A stretch of DNA of 40,013 nt from Thermodesulfovibrionales bacterium (GTDB taxonomy: Bacteria; Nitrospirota; Thermodesulfovibrionia; Thermodesulfovibrionales; SM23-35): NCBI GenBank assembly GCA_030019415.1, contig JASEEX010000017.1, positions 1 through 40,013 of the forward strand. The letters are read 5' to 3'. Position 1 is the stretch's first letter, and every line of letters begins with the position of its first letter. Of this stretch, positions 1-8,792 are shown one piece after another. Both the position numbers and the translations under genes were made by a program. Below the pieces are notes generated by a model. It searched no databases and was not told the origin of the DNA. It was given only the letters and a program-made list of their open reading frames with translations.

Positions 1-152
1 TGTTATGATATTTCTGAGCATTAAAAATAAGTTTGCGATGTTATGATAGCAATCACTTATTTATTAAGAAGAGAATAGGAAGTTAACTGTAATTAGTTGT
101 AACGGCCTAACTATATTAAGGATAAACTTTTAAAAAGTTCGAGCCTAAAAGT

Positions 153-1064
153 ATGAAGATTTTTTTAACTGGAGGGACGGGTTTTATTGGAAGTATCTTG
201 AGAAAAGAACTGATAAGAGAAGGGCACGAGATAACCATGCTTGTCCGCGCCACTGGAAAAAGAGGCGCTTTGCATGAAGGAATTTCTTTCATTAAAGGTA
301 GCCCTAACGAGCCAGGGCCGTGGCAGGAAAAGGTGTCAGAGCATGATGTGATTGTCAATCTGGCCGGTGCTTCCATATTTCGACGCTGGAGTAGTAAGGC
401 GAGGAAAGAGATATTGGATAGTAGAATCCTTACTACTAAACATGTCGTTGAGGCTCTGGCTGACCGAAAGGGAAAAGAAACTCACCTTTTCAGCGCTTCA
501 GGTGTCGGATATTATGGTTTTCACGGAGATGAAGTCTTAGACGAAAACAGCCCTCCAGGAAAAGACTTTCTTGCTCAACTAACTTCAGAATGGGAATCTG
601 AGGCTCGCAATGCTGAAAAATTTGGTGTTCGGGTTGTTCTCTGCCGTTTTGGTACTGTTCTGGGAAGGAAAGGGGGCGCGCTGGGTAAGATGGTTACAGT
701 TTTTAGGCTTCGCCTTGGGAGTTTATGGGGTAGGGGTGAACAATGGTTTTCTTGGATTCATGAAAGGGATGTGGTAAATATATTTTTGTTTTTATTAAAG
801 GATAAAAACCTTGAAGGTCCAGTAAATTTTACAGCATCAAATCCGGTTCGCAACATTGAATTAACAAAATTTTTGGGTGAAGTCTTGCAGAAAACCTCGT
901 TCATTCCTGCAGTCCCAGACTTTGTCTTTACATCTATACTTGGTGAATTTGCCAATGTCTTCCTTAAAGGTCAGAGGGTTTTTCCTCGTAAGCTCCTGGA
1001 AAATGGCTTCGGTTTCCAGTTTCCAACCCTAAAGGAGGCCTTATTGGATCTTATAGAGTCTTAA
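153..1064 (+). CDS. TIGR01777/YfcH-like NAD-dependent epimerase family protein
   Basis: N-terminal MKIFLTGGTGFIGSILRKEL Rossmann motif; SASGVGYYG and WFSWIHERDVV motifs typical of the YfcH family. Confidence 0.9.
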   Translation: MKIFLTGGTGFIGSILRKELIREGHEITMLVRATGKRGALHEGISFIKGSPNEPGPWQEKVSEHDVIVNLAGASIFRRWSSKARKEILDSRILTTKHVVEALADRKGKETHLFSASGVGYYGFHGDEVLDENSPPGKDFLAQLTSEWESEARNAEKFGVRVVLCRFGTVLGRKGGALGKMVTVFRLRLGSLWGRGEQWFSWIHERDVVNIFLFLLKDKNLEGPVNFTASNPVRNIELTKFLGEVLQKTSFIPAVPDFVFTSILGEFANVFLKGQRVFPRKLLENGFGFQFPTLKEALLDLIES

Positions 1065-1209
1065 ATGACCGAGATCTTAGGTGCTTCCAAGGCAGATATT
1101 TAGAGGATATGACAGGGCAAGATGAAGGGGCTCTGAGGTAGAAAAGTCTTGCGTTGGCATGAGAATAAGGATTATGATTTAGGGAATAAAAATTGCACTT
1201 TTAAGTTAT

Positions 1210-1602
1210 ATGATTTATGGAGTAGGCATAGACATTGTCAAGATTGAGAGACTGAAAAGAGTTGTGGAGAAATGGGGAAGGAGGTTTCTCGAGAGGGTAT
1301 TTACTGAAGGCGAGATTTCCTACTGTTATGAGAAGAAAGAGCCCTATCTGTCGCTTGCAGTTCGCTTTGCTGCAAAAGAGGCCTTGATAAAGGCAATAGG
1401 TTCTGTAGATCCTGTATCTTTAACAGACATAGAAGTTATGAACGTGGAGACTGGGAAACCCCTTTTGAAGGTTAAGGGAAGACTCGAAGATTTTTTTAAG
1501 GAAAAGTTAATAAAGAGGGTGCACCTTAGTCTAAGCCACGAGCAAGAATACGGCGTTGCGTGCGTGGTATTAGAGCAGAGTGATGCAGGTCGAGAGAGAT
1601 GA
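1210..1602 (+). CDS. acpS: Holo-[acyl-carrier-protein] synthase
   Basis: MIYGVGIDIVKIERL and RFAAKEALIKAIG motifs. Confidence 0.95.
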   Translation: MIYGVGIDIVKIERLKRVVEKWGRRFLERVFTEGEISYCYEKKEPYLSLAVRFAAKEALIKAIGSVDPVSLTDIEVMNVETGKPLLKVKGRLEDFFKEKLIKRVHLSLSHEQEYGVACVVLEQSDAGRER

Positions 1603-3203
1603 AAGTCGTTACTGCTGAAGAGATGCGGGTTATTGATAGAAGGACCATTGAAGAATATGGCATCCTTAGTGTAGTGCTTATGGAAAGGGCAGGGCTTGCA
1701 GTTGCCTCTAAGATAAAAGAACTGTTTGGAAAGAGCAAAGATAGTAATCATCAAAAGGTTATCGTCCTTGCGGGAAGCGGAAATAATGGTGGAGACGGTC
1801 TGGTTGTTGCAAGGAATCTTCATAATGAGTGCTGGGATGTTAAGGTTTTTCTTACACCAAGGCCAGAGGATCTGAAGGGTGATGCCCTATTACAGTACAA
1901 TGCTGCAGTTAAATTCGGAGTGGATATAAGACCTATAAAGGAGCTTCTTAAACAACAATCAGTCATCACTCCTCACTCTATCATAGTCGATGCCCTTTTA
2001 GGAACAGGTCTTAGCAAAAATGTTACTGGTATGCTGTCAGAGGTCATTAGCCTTCTCAACAGGTCAAACATACCAATTATTTCGGTGGATATTCCATCCG
2101 GTATCTCTTCAGACAATGGGCAGGTGATGGGAGAGGCTGTAAAAGCAGATTATACCGTTACCTTCGGTCTTCCTAAGAGGGGGCATCTTTTATTCCCAGG
2201 TGCCCAACACACCGGAAAACTTTTTATCGAGGATATCGGATTCCCCGAAGAATTACTAAGATCAGATAAGCTCAATGTCGAGCTACTGATGAAAAATGAA
2301 GTATCTCCTTTAATACCCCAAAGACATAGATATTCATATAAAGGTGATTATGGTCATGTGCTTATTATTGCTGGTTCAAGAGGAAAGACTGGTGCTGCTC
2401 TTATGGCAGCTAAGGCATGTCTCAGGTCTGGTGCGGGGCTTGTTACAATAGGAGTCCCTGAATCCTTGGCGGAAATATTCCAGTCACGCGTCACAGAAGA
2501 GATGACTCTCATCCTGCCTGATAAGGGTGATGGCACACTCTCTGAAAAGGCATCAAGGGTCATACTTAATTTCCTCGATGAAAAGGCCGACATTATTGCC
2601 ATAGGGCCTGGTATCGGTGTAAGTGCTGATACCAGGAAACTTATGGAGGTCTTGATAAGGAACTCCAGGAATCCCATGGTCGTAGATGCAGATGGAATAA
2701 ATTCCCTTAAAGGGGGAAAAAAGGTTTTTGTAAAGGCAAAGGCACCTATGATCTTTACACCTCACCCAGGCGAGATGGCAAGACTTTTAAATCAACCCCC
2801 TTTTGCTAAAGGGGGGCAAGGGGGGATTACTGTCAGCACTCAGGATATAGAAAAGGACAGGATTAACACCGCACTATCTTTTGCGAAAGAGACAGGGGCT
2901 TACCTTGTACTTAAGGGTGTACCGACCATTATTGCCGGGCCTGATGGAAGGGCATATATAAATTCAACAGGTAACCCCGGAATGGCTACTGCAGGCACAG
3001 GGGATGTGCTTACAGGTATGATTTCGGGATTTTTAGGCCAAGGTATAAAACCCTTTAATGCATCTATCCTTGGAGTATACATGCATGGCTTAGCAGGAGA
3101 CATTGCAGCATCTGAGAAAGGTGAACACCCTTTGATTGCAACAGATATCATAGATAAGATACCTGTTGCTTTTCGTTCTTTGAGTATAGATATGGTTGCG
3201 TGA
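1599..3203 (+). CDS. nnr: Bifunctional NAD(P)H-hydrate epimerase / ADP-dependent dehydratase, carrying an in-frame repeat insert
   Basis: N-terminal YjeF domain (GSGNNGGDGLVVAR); C-terminal kinase-like domain (GNPGMATAGTGDVLTG); start overlaps the acpS stop. Confidence 0.94.
   Translation: MKVVTAEEMRVIDRRTIEEYGILSVVLMERAGLAVASKIKELFGKSKDSNHQKVIVLAGSGNNGGDGLVVARNLHNECWDVKVFLTPRPEDLKGDALLQYNAAVKFGVDIRPIKELLKQQSVITPHSIIVDALLGTGLSKNVTGMLSEVISLLNRSNIPIISVDIPSGISSDNGQVMGEAVKADYTVTFGLPKRGHLLFPGAQHTGKLFIEDIGFPEELLRSDKLNVELLMKNEVSPLIPQRHRYSYKGDYGHVLIIAGSRGKTGAALMAAKACLRSGAGLVTIGVPESLAEIFQSRVTEEMTLILPDKGDGTLSEKASRVILNFLDEKADIIAIGPGIGVSADTRKLMEVLIRNSRNPMVVDADGINSLKGGKKVFVKAKAPMIFTPHPGEMARLLNQPPFAKGGQGGITVSTQDIEKDRINTALSFAKETGAYLVLKGVPTIIAGPDGRAYINSTGNPGMATAGTGDVLTGMISGFLGQGIKPFNASILGVYMHGLAGDIAASEKGEHPLIATDIIDKIPVAFRSLSIDMVA
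2794..2828. repeat. Family B G-tract repeat copy B1, in frame inside nnr
   Basis: AACCCCCTTTTGCTAAAGGGGGGCAAGGGGGGATT; encodes QPPFAKGGQGGI. Confidence 0.88.
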
Positions 3204-3209
3204 TCAGGG

Positions 3210-3920
3210 ATGAATGGTTTGATCTTCCCTAATATATTTGACCCCGTTAGAAAACCCGGACAGAACTTTTTTTCTAACGGGGTAAAGGCCTTTTTTACCA
3301 GGAAATCTCTGGGTGTAAATATTGAGAAGATTTGCAGCATTCTATCTATTAAAAGAGAGGATGTCTATCTCCCTGTACAGAGACATACGGATAAGGTTCA
3401 GGTAATAAGGACAGACCTTAACCCAAAGATAGCAGATGCTGTACTTACTAAAAGAAAGGGTATATTAATCGGTGTTCAGGTTGCAGACTGTGTCCCTATT
3501 CTTTTTTCTGACATAAAGAGGTTAGTCGTAGGTGCTGTGCATGCAGGATGGAAAGGAACGGCAGCTCAGATAGTTAAAAAGACTATTAAGTTGATGGTTG
3601 GAGATTTTTACTCATCACCTGAAGATATTAGGATTGCCCTCGGACCGAGTATCAGATGGAGCTGCTATCATGTAGACTCTAAGGTTAAAGATGCAGTTTG
3701 CAAGGCTACAGGAGAGGGAGAATACTATCTACAAAGGGATGGAGGATATTGTATCGATCTTTCTTCCGCAAATATGTATCAGGCACTATCAATGGGGATC
3801 CCTGAAGAGAATATCTGGATCTCGCATGAATGTACATATTGCAATCCTAAGGAATATTATTCTTGTAGATATGTTAAAGATCGCACCGGAAGACAGGGAG
3901 GATTCATTGGTATATTTTAA
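3210..3920 (+). CDS. pgeF: Peptidoglycan editing factor / polyphenol oxidase (YfiH, laccase-domain) family
   Basis: VADCVPILF, VHAGWKGT and CTYCNPKEYYSCR motifs; contains a palindromic insert near the N-terminus. Confidence 0.92.
   Translation: MNGLIFPNIFDPVRKPGQNFFSNGVKAFFTRKSLGVNIEKICSILSIKREDVYLPVQRHTDKVQVIRTDLNPKIADAVLTKRKGILIGVQVADCVPILFSDIKRLVVGAVHAGWKGTAAQIVKKTIKLMVGDFYSSPEDIRIALGPSIRWSCYHVDSKVKDAVCKATGEGEYYLQRDGGYCIDLSSANMYQALSMGIPEENIWISHECTYCNPKEYYSCRYVKDRTGRQGGFIGIF
3240..3284. repeat. Family A palindromic element copy A1, in frame inside pgeF
   Basis: ACCCCGTTAGAAA ... TTTCTAACGGGGT 13-bp perfect inverted arms (3241-3253 / 3271-3283); encodes DPVRKPGQNFFSNGV. Confidence 0.9.
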
Positions 3921-3948
3921 TACACACGCATTACATGAAATGTTATTG

Positions 3949-3982
3949 CTCGCCCCGTAGATATAATTATCAACGGGGCGAG
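3949..3982. repeat. Hairpin CTCGCCCCGT...ACGGGGCGAG, possible degenerate family A member
   Basis: 10-bp perfect inverted repeat; inner CCCCGTAG...CAACGGGG resembles the family A arms. Confidence 0.6.
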
Positions 3983-3993
3983 AAGCGGAGCAG

Positions 3994-4015
3994 TTGCGAG
4001 GCGAAGCCGAAGCAA
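3994..4015. repeat. Family C repeat copy C1, immediately 5' of tsaE
   Basis: TTGCGAGGCGAAGCCGAAGCAA, one-base difference from the C2 core TTGCGAGGCAAAGCCGAAGCAA. Confidence 0.8.
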
Positions 4016-4018
4016 ACG

Positions 4019-4459
4019 ATGAAATATATAAGCAAGGGGCCTGATGAGACCAAGGAAATTGGTTTCAGATTAGGAAGGCTTTTAAGGCCAGGAGATGTTG
4101 TGGGCCTCTATGGAGAGCTTGGCAGCGGGAAGACGACATTGGTAAAGGGGATAGCAAGGGCATTAGGGATTGAGGATAAGGATATCGTTAGCGCCAGTTT
4201 TACAATAATTGCCGATTACAATACAACGCCACCTTTCTCCCATATAGACTTGTACAGGATTGAAAAGGATAGCGAACTTGACGATATAGGTTTCTGGGAT
4301 CAAATAGGAAGCGATAGTATCTCTGTTATTGAATGGGCAGAGAAGGCCGAAGGAAGGTTGCCTGAAAAGATGGTAAAGGTAAGGTTGAAATCTCTCGGTG
4401 AAGAAATGAGAGAGATAACAATAGAGGGAAGAAATGAAAAAGATTGGGATAATCTGTAA
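4019..4459 (+). CDS. tsaE: tRNA threonylcarbamoyladenosine biosynthesis ATPase TsaE
   Basis: LYGELGSGKTTLVKGIARALG P-loop and SASFTIIADYN; start placed at 4019 because the longer ORF (3935) translates a hairpin/repeat region. Confidence 0.9.
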   Translation: MKYISKGPDETKEIGFRLGRLLRPGDVVGLYGELGSGKTTLVKGIARALGIEDKDIVSASFTIIADYNTTPPFSHIDLYRIEKDSELDDIGFWDQIGSDSISVIEWAEKAEGRLPEKMVKVRLKSLGEEMREITIEGRNEKDWDNL

Positions 4460-5285
4460 GATTGGAATACCTGAACCGGCCGAGATATTGAAGGGACTGC
4501 TGCCCTGGCTCAGGCAGAAAGGCTATGAAACCTATGTTGACATGGAGACTACCTCTATCCTTAATATGGAGGGATTTCCACGTTCACAGATACCCTCATT
4601 GTCAGATGTTATCGTTGTCCTGGGTGGAGATGGGACGATACTCAGCGTATGCAGGCTTGTGGGAGATAAAGGGGTTCCAATCCTCGGTGTAAATATAGGA
4701 GGCCTCGGCTTTATTACGGAGGTTCAGACAGAAAGGCTTTATGAGGTTATGGAAAACGTCCTTTCTGGTGAATGTCCCGTGGAAGAGAGGCTCATGCTTA
4801 CAGCACACGTTCTCAGACATGGTGAACCCATCGCAGAATACGTTGTTCTGAATGACGTTGTAGTTAACAAAGGAGCCCTTGCGAGGATAATCGACCTCGA
4901 GACATACATAAACAAAACCTATGTTACCACCTTTAGGGCTGATGGTCTGATAATCTCTACTCCTACAGGCTCTACAGCATACTCGCTCTCTGCAGGTGGT
5001 CCCATCCTTCATCCCACACTTGACAATATAGTTCTCACACCGATATGTTCACATACGCTCACAAATAGACCAATAGTCCTGCCTGATGATGTCCTCATAG
5101 AAGTTGTCCTCAGGTCTCAGACGGAACCCGTCTATCTCACACTCGACGGACAGGTCGGCTTTTCTTTAAGGCAGGATGATGTAATTGAAGTCGTGAAGGC
5201 ACCGTTTAAGACAAAACTCCTTATCCCTTGCGAAAGAGATTATTTCCAGATTTTGAGGACAAAATTAAAATGGGGAGAAAGATAA
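4434..5285 (+). CDS. nadK: NAD kinase
   Basis: VVLGGDGTILSVCR, NIGGLGFITE and ADGLIISTPTGSTAYSLSAGGPI motifs. Confidence 0.96.
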   Translation: MKKIGIICKIGIPEPAEILKGLLPWLRQKGYETYVDMETTSILNMEGFPRSQIPSLSDVIVVLGGDGTILSVCRLVGDKGVPILGVNIGGLGFITEVQTERLYEVMENVLSGECPVEERLMLTAHVLRHGEPIAEYVVLNDVVVNKGALARIIDLETYINKTYVTTFRADGLIISTPTGSTAYSLSAGGPILHPTLDNIVLTPICSHTLTNRPIVLPDDVLIEVVLRSQTEPVYLTLDGQVGFSLRQDDVIEVVKAPFKTKLLIPCERDYFQILRTKLKWGER

Positions 5286-5290
5286 AAAAA

Positions 5291-5318
5291 AGTTCAAGGT
5301 TGAAAGTTAAAACTTAGT
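5291..5318. repeat. Family D-like repeat D2, intergenic nadK/UDG
   Basis: AGTTCAAGGTTGAAAGTTAAAACTTAGT, similar GTTnAA(A/G)(C/G)GTT pattern to D1. Confidence 0.45.
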
Positions 5319-5319
5319 A

Positions 5320-5991
5320 ATGGCAAATATTGCAGACGATATAAAAAGCATTCTTGAGTTTTATCAGGCATTGGGTTTCGAGAGGCTACCAATAAATCCT
5401 CCCTCGCCCCCAGGGGGGCAGGGGGGCATTAAGGAAGCTACTCTTAAGGCACTAAGGGAAGAGATTGGTGATTGTAAGAGATGCAGGCTTTCAGAGGAGA
5501 GGACAAATATCGTTTTTGGTGAGGGCAATCCTGATGCAAGACTTATGTTTATTGGCGAAGCTCCGGGTAGAGAGGAGGACCTCCAGGCGAGACCTTTTGT
5601 AGGAGAAGCGGGTATGCTCCTCACAAGGCTTATAGAAAAGATGGGATTTAAAAGAGAGGATGTCTATATTGCGAATATAGTGAAATGTAGACCCCCAATG
5701 AACCGTGACCCTGAAAAAAATGAGATAGAAAGCTGCAGGAAGTTTGTAGAAAGGCAGATAGAGATTATAAATCCCGAGGTAATCATTTCCTTGGGTCGGA
5801 TCTCTGCCCAGACACTCATAGGCAACTCAGGATTGAAGATGACAACAATACGTGGAAATTTCTTCGATTACAAGGGGATTCTTTTAATGCCAACTTTCCA
5901 CCCTGCTTATCTGCTAAGGAATCCAAAAGACAAGTGGCTTACCTGGAGCGATGCCAAGAAGGTGCTGGATAGATTAAAAAAACAGAGTTAA
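5320..5991 (+). CDS. Uracil-DNA glycosylase, family 4/5-like (Fe-S)
   Basis: CKRCRLSEERTNIVFGEGNPDARLMFIGEAPGREED and MPTFHPAYLLRNP motifs. Confidence 0.93.
   Translation: MANIADDIKSILEFYQALGFERLPINPPSPPGGQGGIKEATLKALREEIGDCKRCRLSEERTNIVFGEGNPDARLMFIGEAPGREEDLQARPFVGEAGMLLTRLIEKMGFKREDVYIANIVKCRPPMNRDPEKNEIESCRKFVERQIEIINPEVIISLGRISAQTLIGNSGLKMTTIRGNFFDYKGILLMPTFHPAYLLRNPKDKWLTWSDAKKVLDRLKKQS
5395..5430. repeat. Family B G-tract repeat copy B2, in frame inside the UDG gene
   Basis: AATCCTCCCTCGCCCCCAGGGGGGCAGGGGGGCATT; encodes NPPSPPGGQGGI. Confidence 0.85.
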
Positions 5992-6012
5992 GTCTGAGGC
6001 CAGCGAGGTTAT

Positions 6013-6498
6013 ATGAAAACACTTTGGGCACCATGGAGAATGACCTATATATTATCAGATAAGACTCATGAATGCATCTTCTGTGAAATGCCAAAACAGG
6101 AGAGAAGTAAAGATAGGGAAAATCTCATACTATATAGAAGTTCCCATAACTTTGTTGTGATGAACCGTTACCCATATAATAATGGCCATCTCATGATTGC
6201 ACCTTATCTCCATATCCCTTCGCTTGATGGACTGACAGATGAGGCCCTCCTCGATTTTATGAAGGTCACACAGCATTCGGTTAATTCACTAAGGAAGGCC
6301 CTTATGCCAGAAGGTTTCAATATCGGAATTAATATTGGAAAAGTGGCTGGTGCAGGGATGGAAGAACACCTCCATCTCCACATGGTGCCGAGATGGGCAG
6401 GAGACACCAGCTTTATGGCAGTTCTTGGCGAAGTGAGGGTTATTCCAGAGCATATAATGGAAACATATGATAAGCTTTTTGCTGCTTTTAACCTTTGA
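6013..6498 (+). CDS. HIT family hydrolase
   Basis: CIFCEM N-terminus; HLHLHMVPRW histidine triad. Confidence 0.93.
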   Translation: MKTLWAPWRMTYILSDKTHECIFCEMPKQERSKDRENLILYRSSHNFVVMNRYPYNNGHLMIAPYLHIPSLDGLTDEALLDFMKVTQHSVNSLRKALMPEGFNIGINIGKVAGAGMEEHLHLHMVPRWAGDTSFMAVLGEVRVIPEHIMETYDKLFAAFNL

Positions 6499-6556
6499 TG
6501 CTTTTCCCAAACCTTAAACTTACAAAATTTTTCATTTTGATGTAAAATCATTTCTG

Positions 6557-7159
6557 ATGAAGAGACTCGAAGATGTTGTTGAATTCCATGGTCACATATG
6601 CCCTGGCCTTGTATTGGGTTACAGGGTGTCCATGGTCGCATTGAAGGAACTCGGTGAAAGGTACGCCTCAGGCGGAAGGGCATATGATGAGGAGCTGGTA
6701 GCGATAGTAGAGAATAATTCCTGTGCAGTGGATGCCATCCAGGTTATGACAGGCTGCACATTTGGAAAAGGCAACTTGCTATTCAAAAATTATGGCAAGC
6801 AGGTTTATACCTTCATAAAAAGGTCTTTTGGTGAGGGTCTAAGGATTTCTGTGAACTGGGAATCTCCTGAAGAGACAAAGGAAGAGAAAGAGATGTGGGA
6901 GAGATATATAAGAGGAGACCGCTCAGATGAGGTTTTGAAGACAGTTCACGATAGAAAGTCAAGGAAGATTGATGCCATACTACATGCTAGAGATGAAGAG
7001 CTTTTTAGGATTACAAGAGGGAAAGTGGATCTTCCTGAGGAGGCAGAAATATATCCGAGCATAAGGTGTGTTTTATGCGGGGAGAAGGTCATGGAGCCGA
7101 GGGCAAGGGTTAAGAATGGAAAGATTGTTTGCGTTCCATGTTTTGAGAAAGGCAAGTAA
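6557..7159 (+). CDS. FmdE family protein with C-terminal zinc ribbon
   Basis: EFHGHICPGLVLGYR and MTGCTFGKGNL motifs; C-terminal CVLCGE...CVPCFEKG. Confidence 0.9.
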   Translation: MKRLEDVVEFHGHICPGLVLGYRVSMVALKELGERYASGGRAYDEELVAIVENNSCAVDAIQVMTGCTFGKGNLLFKNYGKQVYTFIKRSFGEGLRISVNWESPEETKEEKEMWERYIRGDRSDEVLKTVHDRKSRKIDAILHARDEELFRITRGKVDLPEEAEIYPSIRCVLCGEKVMEPRARVKNGKIVCVPCFEKGK

Positions 7160-7208
7160 TTAGAGAATGATGTCCCCGAAAAATTAAGCTAGGCGTGAGG
7201 GCAAGGAA

Positions 7209-8087
7209 TTGAAAAAGGTATTAGAAAAGGCAAATGTCTTAATTGAAGCGCTGCCTTATATTAAGAATTTTTACGGAAAGACCTTCGTCATAAAATACGG
7301 AGGTTCTGCACAGATAAAACAGGCTTTAAAAGATTCCTTTGCCCAGGATGTGGTCCTGCTCAACTATATTGGAATTCACCCCGTGATTGTTCATGGTGGG
7401 GGGCCGAAGGTAAGCTCAATAATGGAGAAGATGGGAAAAAAGCCTGAGTTTATTCAGGGACAAAGGTTTACAGATAAGGAAACGATGGATATTGTAGAGA
7501 TGGTTCTTGGAGGCCTCATAAATAAAGAGATCGTTTCGTTAATTAACAGCCACGGCGGAAAGGCAGTAGGTTTGAGCGGCAAAGACGGAGGACTTATAAA
7601 AGCTAAAAGAAAATTATTAACGCCATCCTCTGAGAAAGGTAAGTATAAAACAATAGATCTCGGTCTTGTAGGAGAGGTTACGGATGTTGATACGCATATA
7701 CTCATCAGCCTCGAAAAAGAGGGTTTTATCCCTGTAATATCACCTATAGGAGTAAGCCCGGAAGGTGAAACTTTGAATATAAATGCCGATTCTATTGCTG
7801 CCTTTATAGCCTCTACACTAAAGGCTGAAAAACTCATACTTCTGACAGATGTGCCTGGAGTTAAGGACAAAAAAGACAGAATAATCTCAACTTTGACAGA
7901 GAAGCTGATAAAAAGGTTCATTGGTGACGGAACGATTGCAGGAGGAATGCTTCCAAAGGTTCAAGCATGTCTTAAAGCAATCGGGAGCGGTGTCTCAAAA
8001 ACCCATATCATTGATGGCAGGGTTCCTCACTGCCTCCTCCTTGAGATATTCACAAAAAGGGGAATCGGCACAGAGATACTGGCATAA
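7209..8087 (+). CDS. argB: Acetylglutamate kinase
   Basis: FVIKYGGSAQ, IHPVIVHGGGPKVS and IAGGMLPKVQACLKAI motifs; start codon TTG. Confidence 0.95.
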   Translation: MKKVLEKANVLIEALPYIKNFYGKTFVIKYGGSAQIKQALKDSFAQDVVLLNYIGIHPVIVHGGGPKVSSIMEKMGKKPEFIQGQRFTDKETMDIVEMVLGGLINKEIVSLINSHGGKAVGLSGKDGGLIKAKRKLLTPSSEKGKYKTIDLGLVGEVTDVDTHILISLEKEGFIPVISPIGVSPEGETLNINADSIAAFIASTLKAEKLILLTDVPGVKDKKDRIISTLTEKLIKRFIGDGTIAGGMLPKVQACLKAIGSGVSKTHIIDGRVPHCLLLEIFTKRGIGTEILA

Positions 8088-8234
8088 CAGTATCAGATTC
8101 TCCTCGAAAGCCTTTTTTTTCTCTCATACATATTGTCTGCTGTATTAATAATCTTTACCAATTTTAATGCTGATAATCAATAGCCCCAATTGTCTACAAA
8201 AAAGAGTTGGCATATGCATCCATAAGGCTTTTAT

Positions 8235-8256
8235 TATATGCATGAAAGTGCATATA
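8235..8256. promoter_or_regulatory. Candidate operator palindrome upstream of arsC-like gene
   Basis: TATATGCA-TGAAAG-TGCATATA perfect 8-bp inverted repeat about 100 bp 5' of the arsC-like ATG. Confidence 0.4.
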
Positions 8257-8355
8257 TGAATATGAAAAAATTCTCGGCTTATTTATCCTTGTCTGGTCAG
8301 GTTGGAGAAGGTAGCAAATTCTTAAAGAAAACCTTTAAGACTGTGTAGGTATCTT

Positions 8356-8772
8356 ATGAAAAAGGTTATGTTTTTATGTACTGCCAATTCCTGCAGGAGC
8401 CAGATGGCAGAAGGATTTGCGAAGGAATTAGGTAAAGGATTATTAGAAGCCTATAGCGCTGGCCTTATACCGGCTGGTGTTCACAGAAGGGCAATTTTGG
8501 TCATGAAGGAAATCGGCATAGATATATCGAATCAGAAGTCAAAGGCTATAGATGAGGACTTGCTCAAAAAGATGGACATTATCATAACCCTTTGCGGGAA
8601 TGCCAAGATGTCATGCCCCCGGACGCCTCCAGAAATAAAACGCATCCACTGGCCGATTAAAGACCCTGTTGGGACAATAGGGACGGAAAAAGAGATAATG
8701 AATGAGTTCAGGCATGTAAGGGATGAGATGAAAGAGAGGGTTCAAAAGTTAATAAAGGAAATTACCGCTTAA
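8356..8772 (+). CDS. arsC: Arsenate reductase / low-molecular-weight phosphatase family (ArsC, thioredoxin type)
   Basis: MFLCTANSCRSQMAEGFA P-loop; HWPIKDP motif. Confidence 0.9.
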   Translation: MKKVMFLCTANSCRSQMAEGFAKELGKGLLEAYSAGLIPAGVHRRAILVMKEIGIDISNQKSKAIDEDLLKKMDIIITLCGNAKMSCPRTPPEIKRIHWPIKDPVGTIGTEKEIMNEFRHVRDEMKERVQKLIKEITA

Positions 8773-8792
8773 CCAAAATGATGCATTATTTA

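Noticed and set aside
1-152. Duplicate TGTTATGATA at 1 and 39 as a regulatory repeat
   Set aside because: Short, AT-rich, window edge; occurrence by chance is plausible.
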